A DNA stretch of 36,589 bases from Mucilaginibacter sp. (GCA_028287865.1 JAQBOU010000162.1:1-36589), one strand, 5' to 3'. Counted from the first letter of the stretch, positions 16,531 to 24,423 are shown. Program-made: numbers and translations. The notes: generated by a model not told the origin, from the letters alone.

Positions 16531-17340
16531 CTAATTCAAAACCATATACAAATAGGCATACACAATTGGCGCGGCAATGAATAGTCCGTCAAAGCGATCG
16601 AGCAGGCCGCCGTGGCCGGGGAGTATTTCACCGCTGTCTTTTACATCGATGCTTCGTTTAAACATGGATTCTATCAAATCGCCCAATGTGCCAAAGCACG
16701 AAATTAATATGGCTATTGAAACCCAGCGGTTCCAGGGAAGTTCGTGGTAATAGTAACTGATGATCAACGCTGTGCCCGCGCTAATGGCAATACCGCCGAA
16801 TAAACCCTCCCACGTTTTTTTGGGTGAATGGCGCTCAAACAGCTTTGTTTTGCCAAATTTCATGCCCACCAGGTAGGCCCCGGTATCGTTGGCCCAAAGC
16901 AGTATTAAAAATGCCAGCGGATAATGAAAGTTAAAATCCCCTTTCACATAGGCCATAGCATGAAAAAAGGTAAATGGAATGCAAAACAAGGCTAATCCCA
17001 AAAAGGTATAGGCTATATTAGTAAACGGCGTAGCCGATTGTTTAAAAAGTTCCTGGATAGGTACGGCAACTAAGGCTATTGGCAGTAAAAAAATCAATTT
17101 ATGATAGGGTTGAATATCCTGATAAGTAACCAGCGCAAAAACCACATATATAAAAACGCCGTTCAATATACCCAAAAGTATATTTGGTTCGATGCCGCTT
17201 TTTTTTATCAACCCATAAAACTCCCTGAGGCATAGCACGGTGAGCAGCAAATAAAATGCCCCGAACACATAATGCCCCAGCAGGTTAGAGCCAACCATAA
17301 TAATAACAAATAGAATTCCCGTGATGGCGCGTGTTTTCAT
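16531..17340 (-). CDS. cdsA: Phosphatidate cytidylyltransferase (CDP-diglyceride synthase)
   Basis: A 269-residue integral membrane enzyme that makes CDP-diacylglycerol from phosphatidate and CTP, the branch point of phospholipid synthesis. It has about seven to eight hydrophobic segments. The C-terminal family signature is clear: KTWEGLFGG, then SMFKRSIDVKDSGEILPGHG followed by GLLDRFDGL, which contains the S..KR....KD.....P.HGG..DR pattern. Length is typical. It lies 3 bases after the DUF2007 gene and likely forms one transcript with it and the CPBP gene. Confidence 0.95.
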   Translation of the reverse strand: MKTRAITGILFVIIMVGSNLLGHYVFGAFYLLLTVLCLREFYGLIKKSGIEPNILLGILNGVFIYVVFALVTYQDIQPYHKLIFLLPIALVAVPIQELFKQSATPFTNIAYTFLGLALFCIPFTFFHAMAYVKGDFNFHYPLAFLILLWANDTGAYLVGMKFGKTKLFERHSPKKTWEGLFGGIAISAGTALIISYYYHELPWNRWVSIAILISCFGTLGDLIESMFKRSIDVKDSGEILPGHGGLLDRFDGLFIAAPIVYAYLYMVLN

Positions 17341-17343
17341 ATA

Positions 17344-17556
17344 TTAAATATTAATCTGATTCAGGATTATAATCTCAATCGCGTGGCTAAAATCCTCCTG
17401 GTGTATATAAACTTCAACATCGCCAAAAGTACGGTGAGATGAATCTTGTTTGTTTAACAATACTGAATCAATATGATGCCCGGCCAGTGCTTGCTTTACC
17501 ATCTCTGACTGGTAATAATTTGCCGATGCATATATTTTGACCCAATTCTTTTCCAT
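17344..17556 (-). CDS. DUF2007 domain-containing small protein
   Basis: A 70-residue protein, MEKNWVKIYASANYYQSEMV at the start, then KQALAGHHIDSVLLNKQDSS and VEVYIHQEDFSHAIEII. This is the DUF2007 (putative signal-transducing) fold of about 65-75 residues: a strand, a helix that senses or swaps a ligand, and strands. Biochemical function is unknown in the family. Its ATG overlaps the stop of the upstream CPBP gene by one base and cdsA follows 3 bases after, so the three are probably translated from one mRNA. Confidence 0.82.
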   Translation of the reverse strand: MEKNWVKIYASANYYQSEMVKQALAGHHIDSVLLNKQDSSHRTFGDVEVYIHQEDFSHAIEIIILNQINI

Positions 17557-18503
17557 TACGTTTCTGCGAGCTGCTTTTTTTCGGTAGCTATTTTACGATA
17601 GATGAAAAGCAAAACAAGCATAATTGCAAAGCTGAATATATAGCCCGCATAATTAAATACGTGCTGGTCATCCGGGTTTAATTTGATCATTTTATGCTGA
17701 TACAGATAGGTTAATATAACCGCTGTACCGTTGTTTATAAAATGCGCCCAAACAGCAGGCCATATACTGCCGCTCCAAACTACAAAATAACCAAACAGTG
17801 CACCCAGCAGCACCCTCGGTAAAAATCCAAAAAACTCCATATGAAAAGCGCTGAACAAAATGGCGGTTATCCATACGGCTGCATGGTAACTTTGTGTCCA
17901 CCGGGCAAAAATGGTTTGCAATACCCCGCGAAACATAAACTCTTCTACAATAGCCGTTAATAATCCTATAAATAACAGATCAAACAGCATATCGCCTATG
18001 GTCCCCATATTGAGCATGGTTTCGGTGATTTTCTGGGCGGTTTTCTCGCTGTCTTCCATCCATTTTTGCACGCCGCCTAAAAAATGCGGGAGTTGCAACT
18101 TTTGGTTGATATTGGATAATACCTCAATGGTTGGGGTAGAAAGCAGCATGATAAGCAGCACCAGGAACATAATTCCCCAGGGAAAGTTGATGTTTGGTTT
18201 AATGTAGTCTCCCGGGTCGTGAACAACCACATAAGCAAAAAATACGGGGGCCGCAAAAATAGGTAACGTAGTGCCGAAGAGTTGAATTATCCACAACGCC
18301 GGGATCATATGGGGGGCGGCCATATTTAAAGTTGTAAGCGCTGTTATCGTTTTTAAGCCGTATAGTGGTATTATTACCATTATACCCAACAAATTACCAA
18401 CTATCATGATCACTCCAAAAATGCCAATAAACATCAAAAACTGGAGCCCCGGATGCAGTTGTTCGCCATGCTCTGCTAACGGTTTATCGGGAGGATTTAT
18501 CAT
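17556..18503 (-). CDS. CPBP-family intramembrane metalloprotease (CAAX/Abi type)
   Basis: A 315-residue polytopic membrane protein with about eight hydrophobic segments. The CPBP motifs are present: motif 1 AIVEEFMFRGVLQTIFARW (EE...R), motif 2 ILFSAFHMEFFGFLPRVLLG (F..H), and motif 3 IWPAVWAHFINNGTAV (H..N). These residues form the glutamate/histidine active site of Rce1-like intramembrane proteases. Substrate unknown. It is the first gene of the CPBP-DUF2007-cdsA run and is divergent from dusB, whose ATG is only 39 bases away, so the two promoters overlap the opposite 5' ends. Confidence 0.9.
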   Translation of the reverse strand: MINPPDKPLAEHGEQLHPGLQFLMFIGIFGVIMIVGNLLGIMVIIPLYGLKTITALTTLNMAAPHMIPALWIIQLFGTTLPIFAAPVFFAYVVVHDPGDYIKPNINFPWGIMFLVLLIMLLSTPTIEVLSNINQKLQLPHFLGGVQKWMEDSEKTAQKITETMLNMGTIGDMLFDLLFIGLLTAIVEEFMFRGVLQTIFARWTQSYHAAVWITAILFSAFHMEFFGFLPRVLLGALFGYFVVWSGSIWPAVWAHFINNGTAVILTYLYQHKMIKLNPDDQHVFNYAGYIFSFAIMLVLLFIYRKIATEKKQLAET

Positions 18504-18518
18504 TCAGCTTAATTTTCG

Positions 18519-18526
18519 TATTTTTG
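18519..18526 (+). promoter_or_regulatory. -7 promoter element for dusB
   Basis: TATTTTTG matches TAnnTTTG, 15 bases before the dusB ATG at 18542. The region where a -33 box should lie (about 18497) falls inside the first codons of the divergent CPBP gene. Confidence 0.5.
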
Positions 18527-18541
18527 CCACGAAGATAAGTC

Positions 18542-19552
18542 ATGTCTGTACAAATTGGAAATATTGATTTAGGAGAGTTCCCGCTGTTGCTGGCGCCGAT
18601 GGAAGATGTGAGCGATCCGCCTTTCCGTTATGTGTGCAAGCAAAACGGCGAGGATATGATGTACACCGAATTTATCTCGTCGGAAGGATTGATCCGTGAT
18701 GCAGCCAAAAGCCGGCAGAAACTGGATATTTTTGAATACGAGCGACCCATAGGCATACAGATCTTCGGGAGTGATATTGATCATATGCGCGAAGCAACAG
18801 AGATTGCCACCCTGGCTAATCCCGACCTTATGGATATCAATTACGGCTGCCCGGTAAAACAAGTGGCATGCCGCGGTGCAGGTGCAAGCCTGCTGCAGGA
18901 TATTGACAAAATGGTAGCCATGACTAAAGCGGTTGTGGAAGCCACCCATTTGCCGGTAACCGTGAAGACCCGGTTGGGTTGGGATGATACCACCAAAAAC
19001 GTATATGAAGTTGCCGAACGCCTGCAGGACGTAGGCATAAAAGCCCTTACTATTCATGGCCGTACCCGCGCGCAGATGTATAAAGGGGTGGCCGACTGGG
19101 CGCTGATCCGTGAGATAAAAAAGAACCCGAGAATACAAATCCCCATTTTTGGGAACGGCGATATTGACTCTCCCCAAAAAGCGGCAGAATGGCGTATGGA
19201 ATTTGGGGTGGACGGAATGATGATCGGCAGGGCCGCAATTGGTTACCCGTGGATCTTCAGGGAGATCAAGCACTATTTTAAAACCGGGGAACATTTAGAC
19301 AAACCCACTATTGCCGAACGGATTGACGCCTGCTCCACGCACCTCCAAAAATCCATAGAGTGGAAAGGCCCTAAAACCGGCATATTTGAAATGAGAAGGC
19401 ATTATTCCAACTATTTTAAAGGAATTGAGCATTTTAAAGAATACCGGATGCGCCTGGTTACAGCCGGCGACCTGGATGAGGTATTGGAAATATTGCAGGA
19501 GATCAATCAAAATCCACGGTATGCTGCAGACCAGGAAGCTTTAAGTCTATAA
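18542..19552 (+). CDS. dusB: tRNA-dihydrouridine synthase DusB
   Basis: A 336-residue FMN-dependent enzyme that reduces uridine to dihydrouridine in tRNA. The TIM barrel begins LAPMEDVSDPPFRYVCKQNG, followed by YTEFISSEGLIR. The active-site cysteine segment is DINYGCPVKQVACRGAGASL. VTVKTRLGWDD and LTIHGRTRAQMYKGVADW contribute to FMN and substrate binding, and the phosphate-binding part is IFGNGDIDS with GVDGMMIGRAAIGYPWIF. A helical C-terminal tRNA-binding domain follows. Length and motifs are full, and the class (DusB) is judged from overall resemblance. It is transcribed alone from a TAnnTTTG promoter. Confidence 0.94.
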   Translation: MSVQIGNIDLGEFPLLLAPMEDVSDPPFRYVCKQNGEDMMYTEFISSEGLIRDAAKSRQKLDIFEYERPIGIQIFGSDIDHMREATEIATLANPDLMDINYGCPVKQVACRGAGASLLQDIDKMVAMTKAVVEATHLPVTVKTRLGWDDTTKNVYEVAERLQDVGIKALTIHGRTRAQMYKGVADWALIREIKKNPRIQIPIFGNGDIDSPQKAAEWRMEFGVDGMMIGRAAIGYPWIFREIKHYFKTGEHLDKPTIAERIDACSTHLQKSIEWKGPKTGIFEMRRHYSNYFKGIEHFKEYRMRLVTAGDLDEVLEILQEINQNPRYAADQEALSL

Positions 19553-19560
19553 CCCCAGAT

Positions 19561-19581
19561 CTAAAGGCAAAACAGCTTTAG
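19561..19581 (+). terminator. Weak hairpin after dusB
   Basis: CTAAAG (19561-19566) pairs with CTTTAG (19576-19581), 9 bases after the dusB stop. The stem is short and no T-run follows, so this is only a possible terminator. Confidence 0.3.
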
Positions 19582-19672
19582 GCTAAATTAGGACTTGGCG
19601 CTTAAGTCTTTATACTAAAAACAAGCAAAAAAAATTTCCCGCAGAAATGGCGTGATATTTGTCTGTATATAA

Positions 19673-19680
19673 TATATTTG
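19673..19680 (+). promoter_or_regulatory. -7 promoter element for apaG
   Basis: TATATTTG matches TAnnTTTG, 18 bases before the ATG at 19699. The in-frame TTG at 19678 lies inside this element, which argues for the ATG as the start. Confidence 0.5.
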
Positions 19681-19698
19681 AAAAAAAGAGATCCTTAT

Positions 19699-20085
19699 AT
19701 GGTTACTACTATTACAGACGGTGTTAAAGTTTCGGTTGAAACGATTTACCAGCCTGAATATTCGAATCCGGCAAATGATCATTTTATGTTTGCCTATAAA
19801 GTAAATATCGAAAACATGGGAAGCTACGCAGTGCGGCTGCTGGGCAGGCACTGGTATATTTTTGATTCTAACGGTGCCAAAAGAGAAGTGGAAGGCGAGG
19901 GCGTAGTTGGTCAGCAACCTGTTATTGAGCCAGGCCAGTCGCATGAATATGTGTCAGGCTGTAATCTAAAAACTGACATGGGCAGCATGAAAGGCGAATA
20001 CCAGATGTCGCGTTTAATCGATAATACCCTTTTTAATGTGCAGATCCCTGAATTTTATTTGATTGCCCCTTACAGGATGAATTAA
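19699..20085 (+). CDS. apaG: ApaG-domain protein
   Basis: A 128-residue protein made of a single ApaG domain, an Ig-like beta sandwich. Family features are VKVSVETIYQPEYSNP, HFMFAYKVNIENMGSYAVRL, LLGRHWYIFDSNG and the glycine-rich loop EVEGEGVVGQQPVIEPGQSH, followed by EYVSGCNLKTDMGSMKGEY. The ATG at 19699 (MVTTITDGVKVSV) matches the usual N-terminus. ApaG is linked to Co2+/Mg2+ sensitivity in enterobacteria, but its biochemical role is not established. A strong terminator follows. Confidence 0.9.
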   Translation: MVTTITDGVKVSVETIYQPEYSNPANDHFMFAYKVNIENMGSYAVRLLGRHWYIFDSNGAKREVEGEGVVGQQPVIEPGQSHEYVSGCNLKTDMGSMKGEYQMSRLIDNTLFNVQIPEFYLIAPYRMN

Positions 20086-20106
20086 TTTCATCAACTCTAA
20101 ATATAC

Positions 20107-20146
20107 AAAAACCCGCCCTGGTAAATCAGGACGGGTTTTTTGTTTT
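20107..20146. terminator. Bidirectional terminator between apaG and the YXWGXW gene
   Basis: AACCCGCCCTG and CAGGACGGGTT form an 11-bp stem with one mismatch around GTAAAT. T-rich runs follow on the plus strand (GGGTTTTTTG) and the A-run before the stem gives a T-run on the minus strand. It serves two convergent genes. Confidence 0.85.
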
Positions 20147-20172
20147 ATGCAGATTTTTCTGAAATGGAAACT

Positions 20173-21378
20173 TTACCTGTGGTGTTCATGACCTCCACCG
20201 CCGCCGCCACCGCCTGGCGGACGCTGTTGAGGTTGCGGCTGTTGCTGCATACGTTGTTGCGGCGGCGCCTGTTGCATACGTTGCTGTTGACGGGGCTGCT
20301 GCGTTTGCGGTTGTTGTTGCATACGTTGCTGTTGTGGCGCCTGCTGCATACGTTGTTGTTGCTGTTGGCGGGGCTGTTGCATTTGCTGTTGTTGCTGCAT
20401 GCGTTGCTGTTGTGGCGCCTGCTGCATACGTTGTTGCTGCATGCGTTGTTGACGCTGCTGTTGCTGTGGCGCTTGCTGCATACGCTGTTGCGGCTGTTGA
20501 CTGGGTTGTTGCATTTGCCGTTGTTGCTGCGGCCGGGCCTGCTGTATATTATTTTGCTGTTGTTGATGGGACTGCGTTTGAGGCCTGCTAAACTGTGACC
20601 TTTGCGTATTTGCAGGATTGCCCACCTGATGGGCAGAATTGTTATGAAAAGCGGCCGGACTGGCGACATGGCCCTGCGGAGTAAACGCGCGGCCACCCGG
20701 CCTGCTCATAGCTGCTGCTACAGGCCGTCCGTGGTTTACGGATGCAAACTGCCCCCTATCGCTTCTTGCTGCCTGCTGATGTGACAGTTGGTTAGCGGTA
20801 GGCGGAATATGCCTTTCTCTCATTGCTGCCATTTCCTGCGGCCGTGGCCTTACATTAACGCCTCCCGGCCCATTAAAGCTGGTATGGTTATTCACATAAG
20901 TATTACGGATCACCGTACGGTCAACGTAGGTGTTATGTATAACCGTTCTGTTTACATTCACTACCGCGGTATTATAACGGAAGTGGTCTCCGGACCATCG
21001 TCCGCCGCCATAACCGTAACCACCGTAACCGTAACCATAATTGATGCCGCCGTAAAATCCCACTTCGGGACCCCAGTAACCGGTATGGAACCCATAAAAA
21101 CCACCGGTGTAACCCCAGTATGGAGGAGTCCAGTAAAGTCCGGGATCAGGAGGGGCTACCCATACACCGGGAACCCAGTAGTAACCATCGTTATCGTCAT
21201 AGGCCCAATAACCTGGCTGCCAAAGGTACCCATCTTCAGGGCATGCGGGCTGCACATAAACAGGTAAGGGCGGCGGGCCAATCCTTACAGATATCCCAAC
21301 GCTAACCTGTGCAAACATGGGAGACACGGCTAATGATACTAAAAAGGATAAAGCTAATATTCTTGCTATTTTTTTCAT
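20173..21378 (-). CDS. YXWGXW-repeat secreted protein with Gln/Met/Arg-rich tail
   Basis: A 401-residue protein. The signal peptide (MKKIARILALSFLVSLAVSP, ending MFAQ) is followed by VSVGISVRIGPPPLPVYVQP and repeats of the W..GYW type: YLWQPGYWAYDDNDGYYWVP, GVWVAPPDPGLYWTPPYWGY and FHTGYWGPEVGFYGG. A Gly/Tyr-rich patch and a Val/Asn-rich patch (NRTVIHNTYVDRTVIRNTYV) come next. From about residue 270 the chain is almost only Q, M, R, P and A, built from RMQQAPQQQ-like units, and ends PPGGGGGGGGHEHHR. The N-terminal half fits the YXWGXW repeat family of unknown function; the tail is probably disordered. Expected in the envelope. The gene is convergent with apaG. Confidence 0.85.
   Translation of the reverse strand: MKKIARILALSFLVSLAVSPMFAQVSVGISVRIGPPPLPVYVQPACPEDGYLWQPGYWAYDDNDGYYWVPGVWVAPPDPGLYWTPPYWGYTGGFYGFHTGYWGPEVGFYGGINYGYGYGGYGYGGGRWSGDHFRYNTAVVNVNRTVIHNTYVDRTVIRNTYVNNHTSFNGPGGVNVRPRPQEMAAMRERHIPPTANQLSHQQAARSDRGQFASVNHGRPVAAAMSRPGGRAFTPQGHVASPAAFHNNSAHQVGNPANTQRSQFSRPQTQSHQQQQNNIQQARPQQQRQMQQPSQQPQQRMQQAPQQQQRQQRMQQQRMQQAPQQQRMQQQQQMQQPRQQQQQRMQQAPQQQRMQQQPQTQQPRQQQRMQQAPPQQRMQQQPQPQQRPPGGGGGGGGHEHHR
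20221..20572 (-). repeat. Degenerate tandem repeat encoding the Q/M/R tail
   Basis: Within the YXWGXW gene, imperfect units translating to RMQQAPQQQ or RMQQQ recur about ten times, giving long CAG/CAA-rich runs on the coding strand. Length variation by slippage or recombination is likely. The opposite strand shows a spurious Leu-rich reading frame. Confidence 0.8.
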
Positions 21379-21645
21379 GATTAATCAATTGATTATTAGT
21401 TAGACAATCAGTAGGTGATATTGTTTAACTGTGGCATTTATAACAGCAAAAAGCTGCCTTCTTTAAAGAAGACGGGCTGGGAATAGTAGGTTGATGTTTG
21501 TATGTGGCGGTTACGATGTATATTGGTTAGCCGTTTAAGGCTAAGCGTTGCAAACTTAAGTGGTTTACTCACCGAGTTAACGAAAACAGCATATCAGAAA
21601 ATTCTAAAAAATATTAATGATATACTTTAATTCGCTGTTTCTCCA

Positions 21646-21679
21646 TCGGTATGAGAGGATTCAAATTTCCGCGCCCTCC
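21646..21679 (-). pseudogene. Decayed tRNA 3' fragment resembling the adjacent tRNA-Pro
   Basis: On the minus strand this reads GGAGGGCGCGGAAATTTGAA then TCCTCTCATACCGA, which matches the variable loop, T-arm and acceptor 3' side of the tRNA at 21750-21823 with a few substitutions and a small insertion. The TTCGAAT core has become TTTGAAT. No 5' half is visible. It may be a duplicated tRNA remnant or an attachment-site scar. Confidence 0.55.
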
Positions 21680-21708
21680 CGATCGTATCCTGACACGATA
21701 AATCCTGA

Positions 21709-21739
21709 TAAAACGCCTCAGGGTTTCACCTGAGGCGTT
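21709..21739 (-). terminator. Terminator of tRNA-Pro
   Basis: AACGCCTCAGG and CCTGAGGCGTT (21712-21722, 21729-21739) form a perfect 11-bp stem with a 6-base loop. On the minus strand it is followed by TTTTAT. It lies 10 bases downstream of the tRNA 3' end. Confidence 0.85.
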
Positions 21740-21749
21740 CATTAAAAAG

Positions 21750-21823
21750 TCGGGATGAGAAGATTCGAACTTCCGACCTCCAGCACCCCATGCTGGCGCG
21801 ATACCTGGCTACGCTACATCCCG
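21750..21823 (-). tRNA. tRNA-Pro (anticodon GGG)
   Basis: The minus strand folds as a complete cloverleaf of 74 bases. The acceptor stem is CGGGATG / CATCCCG with discriminator A, and the anticodon stem CCAGC / GCTGG holds the loop ATGGGGT, giving anticodon GGG for CCC/CCU proline codons. The T-arm loop contains TTCGAAT. CCA is not encoded. A strong terminator follows. Confidence 0.95.
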
Positions 21824-22124
21824 AAACATTTGTAGAGCTACAAATATATAATTTGTGTGGTAAATCTATTAATCCTTTTAGACTAGCGGTCAAAAGTGGA
21901 TATAAAATAAAACTGCAAGAGCGAGACCAGCATGTATAAATAAACACACAATTAGTTTAATTTAAGGTACATGATTGTATGTTGATCCGAGCCACCATTA
22001 TCTGTCAAAAAATCACTTCGTTACATACGGTGCAGCGAAACCCATAATATTTTAGTTAACAGTTAACATTTTTTCAATTTGGCGCTTTATTTGAGCAAAT
22101 AATATAACCAATCACCTGAAGGAG

Positions 22125-22478
22125 ATGATACAAATAAATAAATTTGAAAAGCAAATAAGTGCTTTTCATGGTTATAGTTTTGATAACTACAGTAGCCTGC
22201 AACTCATTAACTATTATTTAAAGTCTTATATTAACAGCGGGACACGTAATCAACTGTTATTAGACGTTTCCTGTGAAATTGAAGATGAAATTGAATCCCT
22301 TCAGCATATTCAGTTTTGTACCGATAAAGACGCGGCGTTTAATGACCGGGTGGAGTATACATTGAGCATAATAAAACGGCTTAAAAAATATTTTACCAAG
22401 GTTGAAATAGTTGAATTAAATAAAACCGCTATTGGCTGGCACAGGTTTAAACATAACCTGGGATTGCAATCAATTTAG
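22125..22478 (+). CDS. Hypothetical protein, 117 aa
   Basis: I do not recognise this protein. It begins MIQINKFEKQISAFHGYSFD and is predicted mostly helical, with an acidic segment DVSCEIEDEIESLQHIQFCT in the middle and a basic one (IIKRLKKYF) later, ending GWHRFKHNLGLQSI. There is no signal peptide or membrane segment, so it is probably cytoplasmic. The ATG at 22125 is directly preceded by GAAGGAG, which is closer than an ideal ribosome-binding site. It is convergent with the MFS gene. Base composition is like its neighbours and the frame is uninterrupted. Confidence 0.6.
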   Translation: MIQINKFEKQISAFHGYSFDNYSSLQLINYYLKSYINSGTRNQLLLDVSCEIEDEIESLQHIQFCTDKDAAFNDRVEYTLSIIKRLKKYFTKVEIVELNKTAIGWHRFKHNLGLQSI

Positions 22479-22531
22479 GTGAATCTCCTGTTTAAAGCGT
22501 TTTTTTAAATCATTTTTAATAAACCCCTGTC

Positions 22532-22569
22532 GGGTAGTCAATGTTAACAGGCAATGACTAACACTACCC
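22532..22569. terminator. Possible hairpin between convergent genes
   Basis: GGGTAGT (22532-22538) pairs with ACTACCC (22563-22569), with a partly paired interior. It lies between the 117-residue gene and the MFS gene, which point at each other. No long T-run adjoins, so confidence is modest. Confidence 0.4.
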
Positions 22570-22597
22570 TATAAGTACGCTTTGATTTAGCGTTCTG

Positions 22598-23875
22598 TTA
22601 AACCGCCTCTAAATGATGTTCTTCGATAGGCGGCATTTCGTTTTGATTCTTTAATTTTTCTTTATGCAGATAACGCCAGTGTAAAAGGCCCAATAAAAGC
22701 GCCGCTATGCCTTCGCCCAATAACGTATCTTGCGTGCCTACCCATTTAGATACCGCACCAACCAGAAGGCCCCCCAAAGGCTGCATGCCAAAAAAGGCCA
22801 TCGCATAATAACTGATCACCCTCCCGCGCATCTCCGGAGCTACTGTAGTCTGGATCAGCGTATTGCTCACTGTAATTTGCGACATCATCCCAAACCCGGC
22901 AATAGTAACAAAGGCAAGCGCCAGCGGATAACTGTGTTCGTGCGAAAACAGGATAAGGCCTGCACCAAATACTAAAGTATTAATAAATAGGATTTGTTTT
23001 AGGTTGGCTCCCGGTTTAAGGGAAGCCAAAAATATAGCGCCCGAAAATGCACCAAGGCCTATAAAGCTGTCAATAATTCCAAATGTTGATGCTGTTCCTT
23101 TAAAAACATCTTTTGCATAGTACGGTATCAGCGTACTGAATGGTAAAACCATTAAACTTATCAGCGCCAGCATTATCAGCACAAAAGCAATGGAAGGCGT
23201 CCGTTTTATATAGGCCATTCCTTCTTTAAGTTCGCCAAAAACATTTTTTGTGTGCTCTTTTTTAATATATTCAGGCAGTTTCATCATAAGCAGTGAGGCG
23301 ATAACCGCCACAAAGCTTAATGCATTCAGCAAGAAACAAATACCATCGCCCAGGCTTTCTAAAACAATACCGGCAATGGCCGGGCCGATAATGCGTGAAA
23401 GGTTCACCATGGAGGAGTTTAATGCGAGTGCGTTTGGCAGGTCACTTTTGTCTTCAACCATTTCATAAACTAACGATTGCCTTGCCGGTACATCAAATGC
23501 ATTTATTATGCCCAATACTACACTAAGGCTGATGATCTCCCAAACAGCATAATGCTTCAACAATATTAAAACAGCCAGCAACAACGCCTGTATCAATGAA
23601 GCTATCTGGGTGATAAGCAATACCTTGTACCGGTTATACCGGTCAGATACTACGCCGCCGATCAGCGAAAATAAAAATGATGGAAAAAGGCTCGCAAAAA
23701 GCGTTAGCCCCAGCATGAAGGTAGAATGGGTTAAGGTATATATTACCCAGCTTACCGCCGTTTTTTGCATCCATGTGCCAATGAGCGAAACGGACTGGCC
23801 CGTAAAATATAACCTGTAATTGCGGCTTTTAAATGCACTGAACGTTCTGATCCCTTTTATACTATTTTTTGTCAT
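22598..23875 (-). CDS. MFS transporter (MFS_3/EntS-like efflux family)
   Basis: A 425-residue inner-membrane protein with about twelve hydrophobic helices. It opens with FSAFKSRNYRLYFTGQSVSL and IGTWMQKTAVSWVIYTLTHS, the characteristic N-terminus of the MFS_3 (EntS-like) exporters, and has the loop motif GGVVSDRYNRYKVLL after helix 2. Substrates in this family include siderophores and drugs; the one here is unknown. It lies 47 bases after a MarR regulator on the same strand, and the pair is very likely one operon controlled by that regulator. Confidence 0.9.
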   Translation of the reverse strand: MTKNSIKGIRTFSAFKSRNYRLYFTGQSVSLIGTWMQKTAVSWVIYTLTHSTFMLGLTLFASLFPSFLFSLIGGVVSDRYNRYKVLLITQIASLIQALLLAVLILLKHYAVWEIISLSVVLGIINAFDVPARQSLVYEMVEDKSDLPNALALNSSMVNLSRIIGPAIAGIVLESLGDGICFLLNALSFVAVIASLLMMKLPEYIKKEHTKNVFGELKEGMAYIKRTPSIAFVLIMLALISLMVLPFSTLIPYYAKDVFKGTASTFGIIDSFIGLGAFSGAIFLASLKPGANLKQILFINTLVFGAGLILFSHEHSYPLALAFVTIAGFGMMSQITVSNTLIQTTVAPEMRGRVISYYAMAFFGMQPLGGLLVGAVSKWVGTQDTLLGEGIAALLLGLLHWRYLHKEKLKNQNEMPPIEEHHLEAV

Positions 23876-23922
23876 TTATCTTCTAATCTTTTTCTCCCTC
23901 ACTTTGTTTTTAATTCAACGTT

Positions 23923-24363
23923 TCACTTAAGGTCAACGAGTTTAGTTAACGGACCAATGGCTGCTTTAAGCGCCACTTGTTCTTCTGCCGTGCAAGCTGT
24001 TTTTATTGCCCTTAAAAGCCACTCATCGCGTTCATGCCGAAATTGGGATAAAATGTTTTCTCCATCTTCTAAAAGTGAGATATTAACTTTCCGCTTATCC
24101 ATTTTCGATGGCTCACGGGCAATATATCCCAATTCAAAAAGATGGTTAAGCACCTGCGACATGGATTGATTGGTGATCATTTCCATAACTGCAAGCTCGC
24201 TAGGTAACAAAGCTGTATGCTGATGCAACAAGGCCATTGTGGACCGTTCAGTTAATGAAAGCTGTTGTCCGGTGGGAGATTCCTTTCTTAGCTTTTTTAT
24301 TAACCGTGTTATTGCTGTGCGCAAATCCGAGGCAAATTGAATTTCGTTATTATTGTTCTCCAT
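23923..24363 (-). CDS. MarR-family transcriptional regulator
   Basis: A 146-residue winged-helix repressor. The N-terminal helix (FASDLRTAITRLIKKLRKES) leads to LSLTERSTMALLHQHTALLP, the recognition region MEMITNQSMSQVLNHLFELG and the wing YIAREPSKMDKRKVNISLLE. A C-terminal dimerisation helix follows. Family members typically repress their own promoter and a linked exporter and release DNA when they bind a small phenolic or toxic compound. The downstream MFS gene is the likely target. A promoter and an exact 14-bp palindrome lie just upstream. Confidence 0.9.
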   Translation of the reverse strand: MENNNNEIQFASDLRTAITRLIKKLRKESPTGQQLSLTERSTMALLHQHTALLPSELAVMEMITNQSMSQVLNHLFELGYIAREPSKMDKRKVNISLLEDGENILSQFRHERDEWLLRAIKTACTAEEQVALKAAIGPLTKLVDLK

Positions 24364-24376
24364 TTAATAGCAAGTT

Positions 24377-24423
24377 AAACTTATAAGTTTGCCTTACAAA
24401 GGTAAGCCAGATTTATTTCCCAA
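24377..24423 (-). promoter_or_regulatory. marR promoter and candidate operator
   Basis: On the minus strand, TTG (24423-24421) and TACCTTTG (24404-24397, matching TAnnTTTG) are 16 bases apart. The perfect palindrome AAACTTATAAGTTT (24377-24390) lies about where transcription should begin, 13 bases before the ATG. That is a good place for autorepression by the MarR protein. Confidence 0.5.

Larger units (their letters stand above)
21379..22124. other. Long intergenic region around tRNA-Pro
   Basis: Between the YXWGXW gene and the small gene at 22125 I see no protein gene. It holds the tRNA-Pro gene, its terminator and a decayed tRNA-like fragment. Two small palindromes, CTTCTTTAAAGAAG (21458-21471) and TTAGCC/GGCTAA (21527-21544), lie in the likely leader of the YXWGXW gene. 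I see nothing identifiable in 21840-22124. Confidence 0.6.

Noticed and set aside
18569..19294. 241-residue minus-strand frame
   Set aside because: It is antisense to dusB and has no recognisable features; the plus-strand frame is a clear DusB.
20200..20572. Tandem repeats that could look like a CRISPR array
   Set aside because: The units are short, degenerate, coding and without unique spacers; no cas genes are present.
20140..20598. Leu-rich plus-strand reading frame opposite the Q-rich tail, and a second frame on the same strand as the YXWGXW gene
   Set aside because: They are mirror products of CAG/CAA-rich repeats in the YXWGXW gene, which has a signal peptide and family repeats in its own frame.
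21726..21947. 73-residue minus-strand frame
   Set aside because: It runs across the tRNA-Pro gene and its terminator.
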